From positions 17,301,199-17,365,198 of the forward strand of contig CM026422.1 in NCBI GenBank assembly GCA_014871385.1: a DNA stretch of 64,000 nucleotides, written 5' to 3'. The translations under genes and the position numbers were made by a program. The stretch is from Ceratodon purpureus. Its lineage: Eukaryota > Streptophyta > Bryopsida > Pseudoditrichales > Ditrichaceae. This document shows, one piece after another, positions 20,863 through 33,664 of this stretch (within the stretch, counting starts at the first letter, position 1; each line of letters starts with the position of its first letter). The notes under the pieces are model-generated. The model was given only the letters and a program-made list of their open reading frames with translations, was not told the DNA's origin and made no database searches.

Positions 20863-23800
20863 ATGGACGCGGGGGTGGTGAGGAAGGGGGAGGTGGCGAA
20901 CGGGAGGGGTGGCGGGGGAGGGGGAGAGGAGGTGTTAGTGGTGGGGGAGAAGGTGGCGAGTGAGGAGATGGCGACGCCGGCAGTGCAGGCGAGGGGGCCG
21001 CAGCAGCAGCAGCAGCAGGGGGTGGTGGCGGTGCAAGTTGCGGGGCCGCGGCCTGCGCCGGCTTATCGAGTGGTGAGCGCGGTGATCGAGAAGAAGGAGG
21101 ACGGGCCGGGGCCGCGGTGCGGGCACACGTTGACGGCTGTGGCTGCGGTCGGGGAGGAGGGCGCGCCGGGGTACGTTGGGCCGCGGTTGATTCTGTTCGG
21201 AGGCGCGACTGCGTTGGAGGGGAATACCTCCGCCGCGGGTGGCCCGCAGGCTGCGACTCCCGGTGCCGGCATTCGTAAGTGTTTCAGCTCTGGTTTTTGT
21301 TGTCGTTGTTGTTCTTCCGTTTCCTTGGTGAATCTCGTTGATGAGGTTCAGTTGTTGTTGTTGTCTGTTTGGAGATCAGTAATCCGAATTTTTGCTACAC
21401 TGTTAGTGTAAGCGCCTTGATTACACAACGAGGAGAGCGAGTGATGAGAATCTGTGATGTGTGCCGTTCGGGACAGGAGGAACGTAGAGCCACATTTTCG
21501 CTACCAACTGTGGCAGCATCGTTTGTTTTTGACGGATGTTTCGCTTGGGTGAAGAGTTTCTGGTATGGTTTCCGGGTTGGGCGCGGAGAGAAGTGTCCCG
21601 GAAGAGTGATTTTTAGCTGGATTGATGATCGGGTCGGTGATTTTTTCAGTGCAATAGGGAGTCTCCGGGTGTGAAGAGGCTTTAGCTGATTGCCAGCTGG
21701 TTAGATTTAAAGCAGGCTTTCTCTAGTACGGAGGTATTTTTCATCGGGTTGCATTTACGGAGAGGTTGGAGGTTTTGTGAAGCGGCGATTCGGAAACCAC
21801 AGTGTGCTGCCGTAGGGTTAGGAACGGGAGCCACTGGCAAGTGGTTGTTATGTTGGATCAGTTTTCAGAGAGCATGGGCATGATACTTGACGAGATCTAT
21901 TTAGGTTTTCACGCTATTTGAAGTGAATATTTTAGGAGGTTTTAAAATAGAAGTGTTTGAGTGAGCGATGAGGTTGGGATTTTCGACAGGTATTTCTGGG
22001 GATTCACATTGCTACGATCTGCCCTGCTTTCCACTTCCGACTCGTCTCTAGCGAGTTTATATTCCTTTAATTAAGGATGTGGCGCCTGTAATTCTGCAGG
22101 GTTAGTTTTTAGACTTTGCGGATACACGAGGGTAGTTTGCGATCAGGGGTTTGGTGCAAGTAGGAAGGTTGAACTACGTAAGTTAGGTCGTCCCCTTTTC
22201 ATCATTCATCTGGTCAGCTTCTGGTAGATTACATTTTTGCGCAAAATGTGAACATACTTTGAAATCGGCAGTACTTTCCTGGACATAGTTGTTGTCGCGA
22301 GCGAGGCCGCAGTGGTGTGGTTGATGCATTGCCATTAGGTGTTGCAGTGGATTTTCCTCGTTTTCCAGATTGTTGATCATCATCTTATGAAGTGAACTTC
22401 CTAGTTTTGCAATCCATGTGAATCCCATGCTGTACAGTTTTCGAAATGAGCAAGCATAAGCTGCACAGCCCTTTTCAGGTCAGATTGACCTTTGGATTTT
22501 ACACGCTCACATTTCTTAGGGTTTCTCATGAAAGGTGTTGATCGAGATTGTTGATAAGCATGTTTCACGTTCTGCTAGGGTTGGCCTGGTTGACAAAACC
22601 GATTTAGAATACTGGCTTTTAAATGGGAACTGTCCTATCCTATTAAGGCTAGAGAGCAATTGAAATCTAAGAGGCTCACCTGCAAGGTTGATCACTTTCA
22701 AGGTTTTTAAAACAGTTCATTTGAAGCACCAATGGTGCAAAAATAGCCAGGCCCCTTGTCAGATCTCGTTGTCCTGCTGGCTCTATCTAGTCTGGATGGG
22801 ATGCGGATCAAGTTTTTGCTAAGATGAATAATTGCTTACTTTCACAGGGTTGGCGGGTGCTACTGCCGACGTGCATTGCTATGACGTGAATAGCAGAAAG
22901 TGGTCTAGGTAAGTGGGTTCTACGTTGTTGAAGTAGTTTTTTTTTACTTTGCTTTAAAATTACTGTTCTGGATGGTTTTGATATTTTCTTTTTGCTCTTG
23001 TTCTTCTCGTTTCTTAATGCAAATAAAACACTAAAGGATTTAGAGACAAAAGTTGCCAAAAACTTGGATTGGTAAATAACGTACTTATTTAAATGATGCT
23101 TTTCTTTGTAACGTTTTCTGCAATCTTTAAATTCTGTTTTTCAGTTTTTCTTTGTTTAATTTCAAAGTAGAGTTTTGCTGCCTTGTGCAGACTTACTCCT
23201 GTAGGAGATCCACCCTCTCCGCGAGCAGCTCATGCAGCCACAGCGGTGGGAACTATGGTTGTTATCCAGGTATGCAACTGTTGTTTGTAGATCACTTTAA
23301 AGAGACAGTAGTTACCATTTTCTCTGGCCTGCTCATCTCTCTCGGATGGTTCTGGTCATGTTTGCTAAGACTGAATCTGTTACTTCATGACATGTCCGAT
23401 CAACTGTAACAGTCGTATGAAGATCCAGAATTTTTTTGGCATGCCATATTTCTATGCCAGACTTCTCTATGTTAAGAAATTTTACCGTGATATGATTCTT
23501 CTAGTTAGTGAAAGCATTTGCTCGGATGTCTTTACACTAATGTATGTTACCTTGCTTTGGCTGTTACTAGGGAGGCATTGGACCAGCTGGACTTTCAACG
23601 GATGACCTTCATGTGCTGGACCTAACTCAGGCCAAACCCAGGTGGCATAGAGTGGTCGTTCAAGGACCAGGGCCAGGGCCTCGGTATGGACATGTGATGT
23701 CGCTGGTGGGGCAGCGCTTTCTTTTGTCTATTAGTGGGAATGATGGTGAGCTTGTGCTTCCTAGATTGGATTTTTATATCATGTTCTTGATATGTAAGTC

Positions 23801-26800
23801 AGTATGTGATAATACAATCTATCACTGTGGTCGATTTGTCGCTGAGTACCTCTCCTTGACCAATTGCCTGTTATTCTAATTTTTGGTGGCGGACTAGCTG
23901 ATTATTGCTTCAATCTTGTGTTTTGTGTCTTCCTTTAGTAAGATGTACACATTTATCTTCTTTGTTCTTTTAAGAGAAATCGCTCACTGGTTAAGTGTCT
24001 GCATAGGCAAACGACCTCTGGCAGATGTGTGGGCTTTGGATACAGCAGCGAAACCCTACGAGTGGAGAAAGCTCGACCCAGAGGGAGAGGGCCCTCCTCC
24101 ATGCATGTAAATATCAACCCTTCAGAACGTATTTCTTGAAGTCTGGCGTATTTTCCTTATATGGAAGGTTTGAATTGTAAAGAAATGGAATTACTGTTTT
24201 AATAAGACTTCTTTTATCTATTTTGAGAGCTGCGTTGGAAGTTTAGTTCCTGCCTTCTGCATTTCAAACGTAGAGGATTTCGTTTGAAGCAGGCAACTCC
24301 ATTTACTCATTAGTTGTAGTATTGATGTTCATCTTAGATAAGAGGAAGATAGGGCTTTGTGTTGATTATGGGTCACTTGACGGTTGCAGGTACGCAACTG
24401 CATGTGCTCGTTCAGATGGTCTGCTCCTTCTTAGCGGTGGAAGAGATGCCAACAGCGTGGTATGTTGCATATTGATTCATAGCTCTTCTAAGAAATAGAT
24501 GCTGTAGCAGTCGAGCCGTGACTGTCCCCTAGATGGCTTGTTATGTTTTCTTATTTTTGATATATGCTCCCCTTATTTTTCTGAGTTTGTGTTTGTTCTT
24601 TTTGGCTGTAGCCTTTAGACAGTGCTTATGGGCTTGCAAAACATCGAGACGGGCGATGGGAATGGGCCGTAGCTCCTGGAATTGCGCCATCAGGACGATA
24701 TCAGCATGCTGCGGTACGTGACTCCTTTTTATGATCGTTCTTTCCTTTCACTCTTTGTGCTGTAAACCAGTGCGGTGGCCTTTACTTATCTGTAGTAATA
24801 AACTGCTATTAAATGAACCTCGTCAATCAAGAAGAATGTCCAGTTGACGTTGGATATCGAGGTTAGGCCTTACTAGTAAGGCAAATGACAGTAAAGTATT
24901 AATACAAGCATGCGCAAAGTCGCAAAGTCGCCTGGTTGCCGTTGGCAATCAGCTTTATGGTGATCTCATTATTCCTCCCTTCGTCAATGTGATCTGTTGA
25001 AAATGTATCTTGGTTTTGTTCTTGTTTCTCACTCACATGATGTTGTATCTTGACAGGTTTTTGTTAATGCTAGGCTTCATGTTTCTGGGGGTGCCTTGGG
25101 AGGAGGTCGTATGGTGGAAGACGAGTCCAGTGTTGCAGGTTTGTTGAAGATTTTGTCTTTCTTAGATACTACAAGAAACTCCGCAGACTAAAAAGAAAAG
25201 AACTTTTAAAAGCAATCCATCTGAAGTGAGATTTGTAATCATACAAATGTAGTAGTACGTGTTTATTACTTGTGGCACCACCTAGAAATTTGACGTTCGT
25301 TTTTTGGTTCTTGGTGTGACGCAGTGTTAGATACAGCTGCCGGTGTGTGGTGCGATAAGAAAGCAATAGTGAATAGTCCACGACATGGTAGGTATTCTCA
25401 GGATATTGCCGGTGGGGATGCTACACTGGAGCTTACCAGGCGGTGTCGCCATGCTGCAGCGTCGGTTGGGGACCATATTTATTTGTATGGTGGTCTTAGG
25501 GGAGGTACTCCCGCCACTCCAGACTTGAACATGATTTCTATCTGCAAGTTCAAGATATGCTCGAGTTTCTCGTTACGATTGCACATCTCATGGAATTGTA
25601 GTTTTGTGGAGATGTTGAAGTTGCTTCTCATGGAAGCTTCATGTGTTATTTATTCTCATGATTCAAATCAATAGTCCCGGTACCGAATCAAATGTTCTGG
25701 TGTTTTTTGTACAGGTGTTCTGTTAGACGATTTGTTAGTAGCAGAGGATTTGGCAGCTGCCGAGACGACCTCAGCAGCATTGCATCAGGCTGCGCTTCAG
25801 TCATCTGCACCTTCATCTCAACCTAGTACCATTCCTACTGCTAAAACTGTTCCTGAAGGGCGACAGAGGACAACAGACGGGTCAGTTGTCATGGGTAGCC
25901 CTGTGGCAGCACCTGTTAACGGTGACACAACCATGGATATTAGTACGGAAAATGCCTTGTCCCATGGGCATAGGTAATGTTTTCTTTAACTGGACGTGCA
26001 ATGAAATGCTCCTGGCTTTTTCTTCTACTCATTTGCAAGTGAATTCGATTCTTGTGACTTCATTTCATCTTACCTTTATTAGTATCTTGTTGAGATCCCT
26101 CGGGATTTCATGAATACGTTAGTTCCTCCGAGATTTTTGTGCTCTAAAATTTGTCTATTTCAGGAGTGAGAGAAAAGGAGTTGAGTCATTGGTCGAGGCA
26201 TCAGCGGCAGAAGCAGAAGCTATCAACAATGCGTTGAAGGCTGCAGAAGCCAAAGCTGCAGCTTCTCGAGAATCAAATGAAGTCGAGGGTGGAGGTCCAG
26301 ATAGGGATCGTGGTGCTGAAGCTACTCCTAGGGGAAAACCACTCGCGTCACCTGCAGCAACTTTGATGGGATTAAATAAGTTACCTGATGGAGCTCGTAC
26401 TCCACCACCTACAGACGTTAGGCTTCATCATAGAGCAGTAAGATCCCGAACATATTTCTACTACATAGTGTTAAGTCGGCATGTTTTGTAGTCAGTATGC
26501 GAATCATTCAAACTGAATTGGCACTTGACGATATACAAAAGGGATTATGACCACGATGGTGTATAGCGCGTAAGAGGCAGCCTTCACTTTGTAATTGTCA
26601 TGTTTTATATACTAGGTCTAAATTTGGACATTCTAGCTGACTGTGAAGTGAACTAATTTGACCGGCGTACTACTACAGGTTGTGGTAGCAGCTGAATCTG
26701 GAGGTGCGTTGGGAGGACTAGTTAGGCAACTATCCATTGATCAGTTTGAAAATGAAGGTCGGCGCGTTAGTTATGGGACTACCCCGAATAGTGCCATGCA

Positions 26801-29361
26801 AGCAAGACGACTTCTTGACCGTCAAATGTCCATGGCCAGTGTTCAGAAGAAGGTTTGTTCTTTTGAATTTATCTTGCATTTTTGTGTGGGATGATGGAAG
26901 TTGTTTGGAGGTTTCTTTGTAGTGTGTTCTGGTTAATCTCTTGCACTCTTTAACCCAAAATTGGATTTTTGGCAGGTGTTAGCTTACTTGCTGAAGCCCC
27001 GAGGCTGGAAACCACCTGTCAAACGGCAGTTTTTCATGGATTGTAACGAGATCTCAGAACTTTGTGATGCCGCTGAACGCTTGTTTAGTCAAGAATCGAG
27101 CGTTTTGCAAATAAGAGCTCCTGTGAAGATTTTTGGAGATCTCCATGGACAGTTCGGTGACCTGATGCGTTTGTTTGATGAATATGGCTCTCCCTCTACT
27201 GCTGGAGACATCACGTGAGTTCCTCTTGTAATTTTCTTATTGGCCTATCTGTGACCTGCATCAATCGAATTTGTTAAGTCCCTTTATGTTTGATCCATCT
27301 ATTTTTCTTCTTTTGGTCGTTTCATCGGTTTTTGTTTGCATTTGCCAAGATATTTAATGATGTGATGTTTTATCTTTGCAGGTATATTGATTATCTCTTC
27401 TTGGGAGATTATGTTGACCGGGGGCAACATAGCTTAGAAACAATCACACTTTTACTTGCTCTGAAGGTAGGCATCTGCAGCTCTTGATTTCTAGCAGATA
27501 ATCTTGAAGCATACTTCTTGTTAAGTTGTATTTAGGAACCATGACTATTCACCTTCCGAGGTTTGCATAGTGTTTTTTTGTATTAGTTTATGATGCAACT
27601 GTGGTCAATTCTTTTATGTGGCAGATCGAGTATCCAAATAATGTACATCTTATTCGTGGAAATCACGAAGCTGCGGACATAAATGCACTCTTTGGGTTTC
27701 GCATAGAGTGTATTGAACGTATGGTATGTACTATTTTATCCATCTGTGAAGGCACATGTATGTTGGAGTTGTTGCCATGTATGTGCACATGAACTTAATA
27801 TGTTGCTTTTGCTTTTTAATACTTCATAATTTTGGCTAATTCTCGTTTGGCAAAATTGTCTTTGATGATGGGTTGTCTCTAATTTGTGAATAGAAAGTAT
27901 TGTGGACAATTTCCCGATCACCTGAAGTCACTGTCATTGTCATTCTGAAATTCAAGAATCACAGCACCTGACAGAAGTTGTAATGGGTGTTTCAGGACAC
28001 ATGTAGGTCCAGTACTTTTGATCTCATCTTGTTTTGTTTTCTCACTCGATGTTGACTTGGGGATATTTAGGGTGAGCGAGACGGAATATGGGCTTGGCAA
28101 CGTATCAATCAACTGTTCAACTGGCTACCGCTAGCTGCTCTTATAGAAAAAAAAATTATCTGCATGCATGGCGGAATTGGGAGATCAATCAATCATGTAC
28201 ATCAGATTGAATCCTTGCAACGCCCTATTACTATGGAGGCTGGCTCTGTTGTTCTTATGGATCTTCTTTGGTATGGTGTCATTTCCCTTGAGTAGAGATA
28301 CTAAATCTTTTGGTCCTTTTGATCTGATTTTGAGGTGTGATCCCTCCTGATAGTGAATGCTCTGAATCTTTTTCAATACCGCAGCTAGTATGGTGCAAAC
28401 CTTCTTGCAAGTAGTGATTTAAGCGAAGTATCTTTTTGATATTGCAGGTCCGATCCCACTGAAAATGATAGTGTCGAGGGTCTCCGGCCAAATGCACGTG
28501 GTCCAGGTCTAGTCACCTTTGGGGTAAGTTGAGCTCACTGAATATTTCCTGGCTGTAGTTCCTTGTCAGATGGTTGTGCGTTATATGTTACTCGGCGGGA
28601 TTCGTTCGTTTACCATGTCTAGAAAATGTTTATACTGTCATATGCTCATACTTCCAATGTTCTTTGTTACAGCCTGATCGTGTGATGGAGTTCTGTAAGA
28701 ATAATGATCTGCAGCTCATTGTGCGAGCACATGAGTGTGTGATGGACGGATTTGAGCGCTTTGCTCAAGGTCATTTGATAACTTTATTTTCAGCCACGAA
28801 TTACTGCGGTAAGGATATGGGCTGCCACATTGTTGTAGACGCATACGGTAGCATTTCAAAACGCATTGGCTTCTGCCGCTCCATGGGTTAAAATTTAGAG
28901 GCTATCGTATTTTTGAAAGGTGTAGTAAATGTACGGTTAACATTTTATTTTTGTGTGCTGGATTTCAGGCACTGCCAACAATGCGGGTGCAATTTTGGTT
29001 TTGGGAAGGGACTTGGTAGTGGTGCCTAAACTTATCCATCCTATCCCTCCTGCCATCACTTCTCCTGAATCGTCACCAGAACGCCATCTTGAAGACACGT
29101 GGATGCAGGTATTCGTCTTCTATGGAATTGTTGATTTGTATTCCACTTTTCTACGTATATTCAGTTGTCATTGGGTATGCTAGACTTAGTTACGTTTAAC
29201 TTGCAGATAAATGTGAGCCTATCATTTGTTCATGTGGTTCATCCAACTAATGGGCTGGCAATGACTGGTCGTGGCAGGAATTGAATGTGCAAAGACCACC
29301 TACACCTACTCGAGGGCGACCACAGCCGGCAAATGATCGGGGTTCCTTAGCCTGGATTTGA
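20863..29361 (+). CDS. BSL: BSU1-like (BSL/PPKL) Kelch-repeat Ser/Thr protein phosphatase
   Basis: Twenty exons: 20863-21274, 22848-22908, 23191-23269, 23571-23745, 24007-24106, 24390-24459, 24612-24713, 25057-25138, 25325-25504, 25715-25973, 26164-26437, 26679-26852, 26976-27214, 27382-27466, 27625-27723, 28071-28270, 28448-28523, 28673-28808, 28969-29108, 29278-29361. All phases agree and give 1008 codons, the usual size for BSL proteins. Residues about 70-430 are Kelch repeats ([19 protein letters not shown]). The PP1/PP2A-type catalytic domain (about 690-960) has metal-ligand motifs GDLHGQ, GDYVDRG and RGNHEAAD, plus HGGIG. The tail ends RGSLAWI, as in plant BSLs. In Arabidopsis the family acts in brassinosteroid signalling through BIN2-type kinases; in plants lacking the canonical receptor its role differs. 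The N-terminus has a glutamine run from CAG repeats (about 21000). No lesion seen; probably functional. Confidence 0.95.
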
Positions 29362-29809
29362 TAGTTAACGTAGGCTACTTTGTGTTGGGAGTGAATTTTA
29401 TCATTTAGGTTTTGTAAAGTATGCCAATGTGTACTGCTTTTTAGGAATAATAAGAATCACTCCCTCTATCCTAGTCGTTCTTTTTTCCCCTTAAATTGTC
29501 ACTTACTAAAACTTCTGCACGGGTGTTTTAAGCAATCGCTTCTGAAATTTAGAAAGGTTTTGAAAACTACAAAGTCTTGAGTTCTCCAAGAGAGATTCTG
29601 GGTTTTGTAATGATCCATTTTGTATTGTAAGATATTTTGACACTTGTATTCGTATGAAGCAAATGCATCTCCTAAGATTTGTCATGACATGATCTGTATC
29701 GATAGCATTTTCATTCTTCCTCCCGCAATTAGAGTGCTTTAAGCAGTAGATTCTTGAATCCTGCACAGATTCACCTCCATAATAAAGACCTGTTATATGC
29801 GATGATCCC
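29362..29809. other. BSL 3' flank
   Basis: Sequence following the BSL stop codon. An AATAATAAG string near 29446-29454 could serve in polyadenylation. No gene is visible before the copia relic begins near 29810. Confidence 0.4.
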
Positions 29810-29965
29810 CATCGCATGGGGGAGCCGGAAGCAAGGCGGAACCGCTAGCTCGACAACTGAGGCCGAATACGTCGCAACGCACCTGGCCACCCAAGAGATT
29901 TTATGGTTGCGCCAGCTAATGGAAGACTTGACGTACCCGCAGAAGGTTGAGACACCCATAGTCGA

Positions 29966-30239
29966 CAGATGACCAATAGCCGATATCTTCTGATTCCTAG
30001 ATTATGAAAGAACAGATGTACCTCATTTGTATATATCGGCTATTGGTTCGGAAGTACTTTTCACTTTGAAAAATTGTACAGATTTCAATATTGGGAGATA
30101 ATTCATGGAAAAATGCTCATTCTTCATGAACCTTATTTTCCTATGAACCAAAAATATCTCCTTGTCGATAACCCAGGCTTTAATATGCTAAACTGCTTTA
30201 AGTTGTCGGTTATAGGTGTTTCTACCTTATCCTCAGAAG
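29966..30239. mobile_element. 274-bp insertion in the copia relic
   Basis: Bounded by CGA on both sides (29963-29965 and 30240-30242); removing it restores the copia frame (IVDNQAAIRL). Inside, CCAATAGCCGATAT (29972) is mirrored by ATATCGGCTATTGG (30033-30046). Ends begin CAGATG and finish CAGAAG with no strong TIR, so the superfamily is unknown. Confidence 0.6.
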
Positions 30240-30487
30240 CGATAACCAGGCGGCCATCCGACTCGTCAAGAATCCCAAATTCCACAAACGAACGAAGCAC
30301 GTCGCTGTTAAATACGTAACCCCCTACAGGATTTTTTTCCATTCAATTCAAAGGGCCTCCCGCGAGGGAATCTCCCGCGGCGGTTCGCCTCCCGGGAATT
30401 CCGCCATAATTCCCCCCACGCCCAAAAACCCGCGAGCCAAATTATCCGGGCACGAAGTGGAAATTTTTAATCAGTATCGGGCAGCCC

Positions 30488-30560
30488 ATCATTCGCAATT
30501 CCCAGGGGAATCGAACCGAAGACCGGTTGAGCCTGAGCTCACGCGCCTGCCATGTACCAA
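30488..30560 (-). repeat. tRNA-like (SINE-type) segment
   Basis: On the minus strand the sequence has a B-box-like GGTTCGATTCCC and, upstream, an A-box-like TGGCAGGCGCG, the two internal Pol III promoter elements of tRNA genes. No full cloverleaf with a matched acceptor stem is evident. A second partial copy of the CGCCTGCCATGTACCA string lies near 30736. Best read as a tRNA-derived repeat rather than a working tRNA. Confidence 0.35.
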
Positions 30561-30843
30561 AAAGACCCACCGGGTTTCAAAGCAAAAAGGCCGAAGCCAA
30601 CACAAAAGGGCCGAAGCCCACCACGCCCCGGCGCAGAGCACCGGGGCGCCAGGCCCCGGGCCTCGCGGCCCGAGGCCGGGGTGCCCGGCCCGGGGGCACT
30701 GGGCCTAAAGGTACACGTGGAAACCTAGACGCCGCGCCTGCCATGTACCACTTAAGCTGCGAGATCCATGTTCGTCATGCTACCTCGGATGATAGACAAC
30801 GGAGCTGCCCTGAATAAAATGTTTTTTTTCGGGGGTTACGCCG

Positions 30844-30964
30844 GGTGAGGTCCCCGCAGGGGGGGCTCACGCGATGGGAGCCACCTACGCCTCGGGCCGG
30901 GCTACCGCCCTTGCCCTACGGCTCGGGGCTCCCATCGCGTGAGCCCCCTGCGGGGGGCTCACCC
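30844..30964. repeat. long GC-rich hairpin
   Basis: GGTGAGGTCCCCGCAGG with GGGGCTCACGCGATGGGAGCC on the left is mirrored by GGCTCCCATCGCGTGAGCCC and CTGCGGGGGGCTCACC on the right. This makes a stem of nearly 40 bp with a loop of about 40 bases. It forms the right end of the 650-bp insertion. Confidence 0.75.
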
Positions 30965-31096
30965 TATACCACATCATCAGGGAGCATTACGAGCACAACC
31001 TTATCAACGTCGTGTACATCGCAAGTGCAGATAATGTGGCCGACATCTTGACCAAAGCACTCCCCCAGACACATTTCAGCGTCTACTCAGTGTAAT

Positions 31097-31829
31097 GAAT
31101 ATCACCGCGACCCCGTGCGATAGCGAGTGATTGCCCACAAGCACAGTTGGCCAGTCCCGAGTGGGAGTATTGAAGTTACCCATCAAAATTGCCCACCCCG
31201 ACAACGGTACTGGCCAACTGTGACAGCCGAGGTGGGTCTATCATCACCCCGACCATCACCCGGCCGCAATTTCAAACAGCAAGAAGCTTCTTCCGTCCAA
31301 GATTAGCCGCTAAACCTAGTCTAGTCATCTAGGACAAATAGGGTGGTCTGTACCATGTTTTCTCTCTCTTGCGATCTGAGCATAGTAGAGTGCGTTGTAT
31401 GCTCCAAGATCTTATCGTTGTTAACGAGCCCATGTATTAGCGTGTTTTTAATCTATGGAAATACTACAGTTCTTTCCAAAGTTTCTGCGTTGATTGTGTC
31501 GTATCAAAGTGCGTCATCTTGGGTCAGATGTACTGTCAGCTTTGGTCACATGCAAACAGCTTGACTTAAGCGTTAGTTTGCATTCACACATTCTGGCTAA
31601 CCTCAAATTCTCAATACCTTGAATAGCACTGAAAAACGTTGCGTGTATTTACGGACTTTTCTCAAGGGCGAGCTATGATTCAAGTGGAAATTCTGTGCGT
31701 ACCTGATCGGGATGAGACCATCGCCAGTGACTTCAATAATCATCACGGGCGCAGTACTCTTGAGCACAACCAAAGTTTAAACATGAATTGACATGTTCAT
31801 CAGATAGTTCACTTTCAGCTTCGTATTAG
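31097..31829. other. spacer after the copia relic
   Basis: Moderate-GC sequence with no supported gene. CAGTTGGCCAGT (about 31143) and ACTGGCCAACTG (about 31210) form an inverted pair about 60 bp apart, perhaps part of an old LTR or a small foldback. Confidence 0.3.
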
Positions 31830-32158
31830 GTAACCGGCGGGAGGAGCCCGGTTACCGAGGGAGGACGAGTCGCGGAGGCGACGAGTCCTTCCGGTAACCG
31901 GCCTCCTCCCGACGGTTACCGTACGTAACCGGCGGGGGGCCGTCGGATTTGGCTCGGACGGCGAGGATTAATTCCGATTTGGGCGGAGAAAAGTACGAGG
32001 ATTGCGATCTGAACGTGGATGATGGCGTCTGAACGTGGATGATGGTAATGATTTCGATGAACGGTGGCGATTGATGGCTAATTTTGGATCGGACGGTTTA
32101 GGTGAAAAAGGGTTTGGATCGTCGTCTTCGCCACTCGAGTTTCTCTTTTGCGTGAGAG

Positions 32159-32610
32159 TTTATGTGTCGCATTCTGCTCGCATTGTGCTCGCATCTCCGC
32201 TCGCATCTCCGCTCGCATTCTGCTCGCATCTGCTCCGACGTTGGCGTTTGGTTCTGCTTTCCGTTCGCATCTCCGCTCGCATCTCCGCTTCGCATCTGCT
32301 CCGACGTTGGGGTTTGCTTCTGCTTTCCAGGGTTAGGATTCTTGCTGAGGTTGGATTAGGATTGGTTTTCTGTGCTTTGCATGTTTTGTGTTCTCGTTGT
32401 GTATTGATTTTGCTCTGCTTTCTTTGATTCTGCTAATCGCTCTCTCTGCACTCGCTCTGTGACAGATCTCCGCTCGCATTCTGCTCGCATCTGCTCCGAC
32501 GTTGGGGTTTGGTCCGGATTCGAACTCGCATCTCCGCTTCGCATCTGCTCCGACGTTGGGGTTTGCTTCTGCTTTCCAGGGTTAGGATTCTTGCTGAGGT
32601 TGTCTGGTTG
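32159..32610. repeat. CGCTCGCATCT repeats and a larger direct duplication
   Basis: Short units CATCTCCGCTCG and TCTGCTCGCATCTGCTCC repeat at 32180-32310 and again at 32465-32560. Each cluster is followed by CCGACGTTGGGGTTTG and then by CTTTCCAGGGTTAGGATTC (about 32325 and 32573). It looks like a roughly 250-bp direct duplication containing microsatellite-like cores. It is upstream of the recombinase gene and could be part of its leader. Confidence 0.6.
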
Positions 32611-33420
32611 CGATTGCTGGTGAGGTTTCGTTTTTGTTTTGGTGCTCACGTTGCTTTGGATTAGGGTGGGAGTTTTTTGGTGGAGTTAGGGGTTGGTAGG
32701 GCGTGGGGTGTTGGTGGTTGTTGTCTGGTGTTTATGGTGTTGGGAATGTGAGGGAATTTTTAATCGTGACGTGTTCGGGGGAAGGTTTGATGATGTGATT
32801 TTGTTCTTTTTGGTGTGAGTTTCGGTGTTGTTGCAGGGAGTGTTTGTACGGTTTGTTTGTTTTGATGATGGGGCGAAGGTTAATGCGTGGGGGGGACTGA
32901 GGGAATTTGTTGAAGTTGGGAATATTAGGGTGGATGGTTTTTAGCTTCAAGGGTCTTTGTTTTTGTGTTGGATCTTTTGGGGTTCGGGTGTGTGCTTGAA
33001 ATGAGCTTGGTGTTCGAGATCAGATCTTCGGGCATGTGTTTCTTGAGCGTCTTGTTCGTGTGCAGGAGTTTGTTTACGGGGAAGATATATTTCTTGTTTC
33101 ATCGTTTGGTGGGGGTTAGCTAGCTGATTCCCAGGGTCGTACAACCAGATCTATCATACTAATTGGAATGTGTGGGAGACAACGCAGGGATTAAGTTCGA
33201 AGCGTTTGCGATTGCTGGTGAGGTTTCGTTGTTTTGCTTGCCATTTACATTCTGTTTGTGTTCCGCCAGGTTGATATGAGAGCATGTAGCTGGAGAGAGG
33301 GTTTGATTTTGGCTGTCTTTATTGTTTGAGTTGTCGTTGATCTGTCTAAGGTGTTTCGTTTTGTATGTTTGGCATTTGCAGATCTTTGCTTCTCTTTGAT
33401 AGCATAGAAGAAGGTTTACA

Positions 33421-33519
33421 ATGTGGTTTGCTGTACTGGCTGGTGACTTCATGTTTGCTCAAGCTTGTTGGTACTTGGCTAACCTCGACAACCTGGAAGT
33501 TATCAAACTCATCAGTCAG
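33421..33519 (+). pseudogene. captured exon fragment of solanesyl diphosphate synthase
   Basis: The frame reads [19 protein letters not shown] then [11 protein letters not shown], followed directly by a GTAGGC donor. This matches a conserved segment of plant solanesyl/polyprenyl diphosphate synthases as I know them, and in such genes the exon ends at the same glutamine. No other part of the enzyme (for example the Asp-rich DDVLD motif) is nearby, so this is one exon moved out of context. Confidence 0.75.
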
Positions 33520-33664
33520 GTAGGCATCGAAAGCTTTTGCTGAACCTGTTCTTTATTTGGTTACTCGGATCGATTACTAGTTGCAGCCCACTCGAGACAT
33601 TTCTTGCTGGTCTGTGGACGGTCTTGTAATAAATCCTGATATTAATGTGGTGTTGTTGTTTTAG

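Larger units (their letters stand above)
30316..30965. mobile_element. 650-bp GC-rich insertion in the copia relic
   Basis: Flanked by ATAC on both sides (30312-30315 and 30966-30969); removing it joins the two copia segments in frame. The composition differs sharply from the host relic. It contains a tRNA-like segment and ends with a strong hairpin at 30844-30964. No coding gene is visible. It may itself be composite. Confidence 0.6.
29810..31096 (+). pseudogene. Ty1/copia RNase H relic split by two insertions
   Basis: Three pieces of one copia RNase H domain in order: WGSRKQGGTASSTTEAEYVA and onward (about 29818-29965), DNQAAIRLVKNPKFHKRTKH (30240-30315), then HIIREHYEHNLINVVYIAS and NVADILTKALP (30966-31096, ending in TAA). 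Joined without the intervening DNA they give the standard copia order ending in the DILTKAL motif. The gaps are insertions flanked by short duplications: CGA around 29966-30239 and ATAC around 30316-30965. No reverse transcriptase or clear LTR remains. Confidence 0.85.

Noticed and set aside
30488-30560. Functional tRNA gene on the minus strand
   Set aside because: A- and B-box-like strings are present but no paired acceptor stem or anticodon arm could be drawn; kept only as a tRNA-derived repeat.
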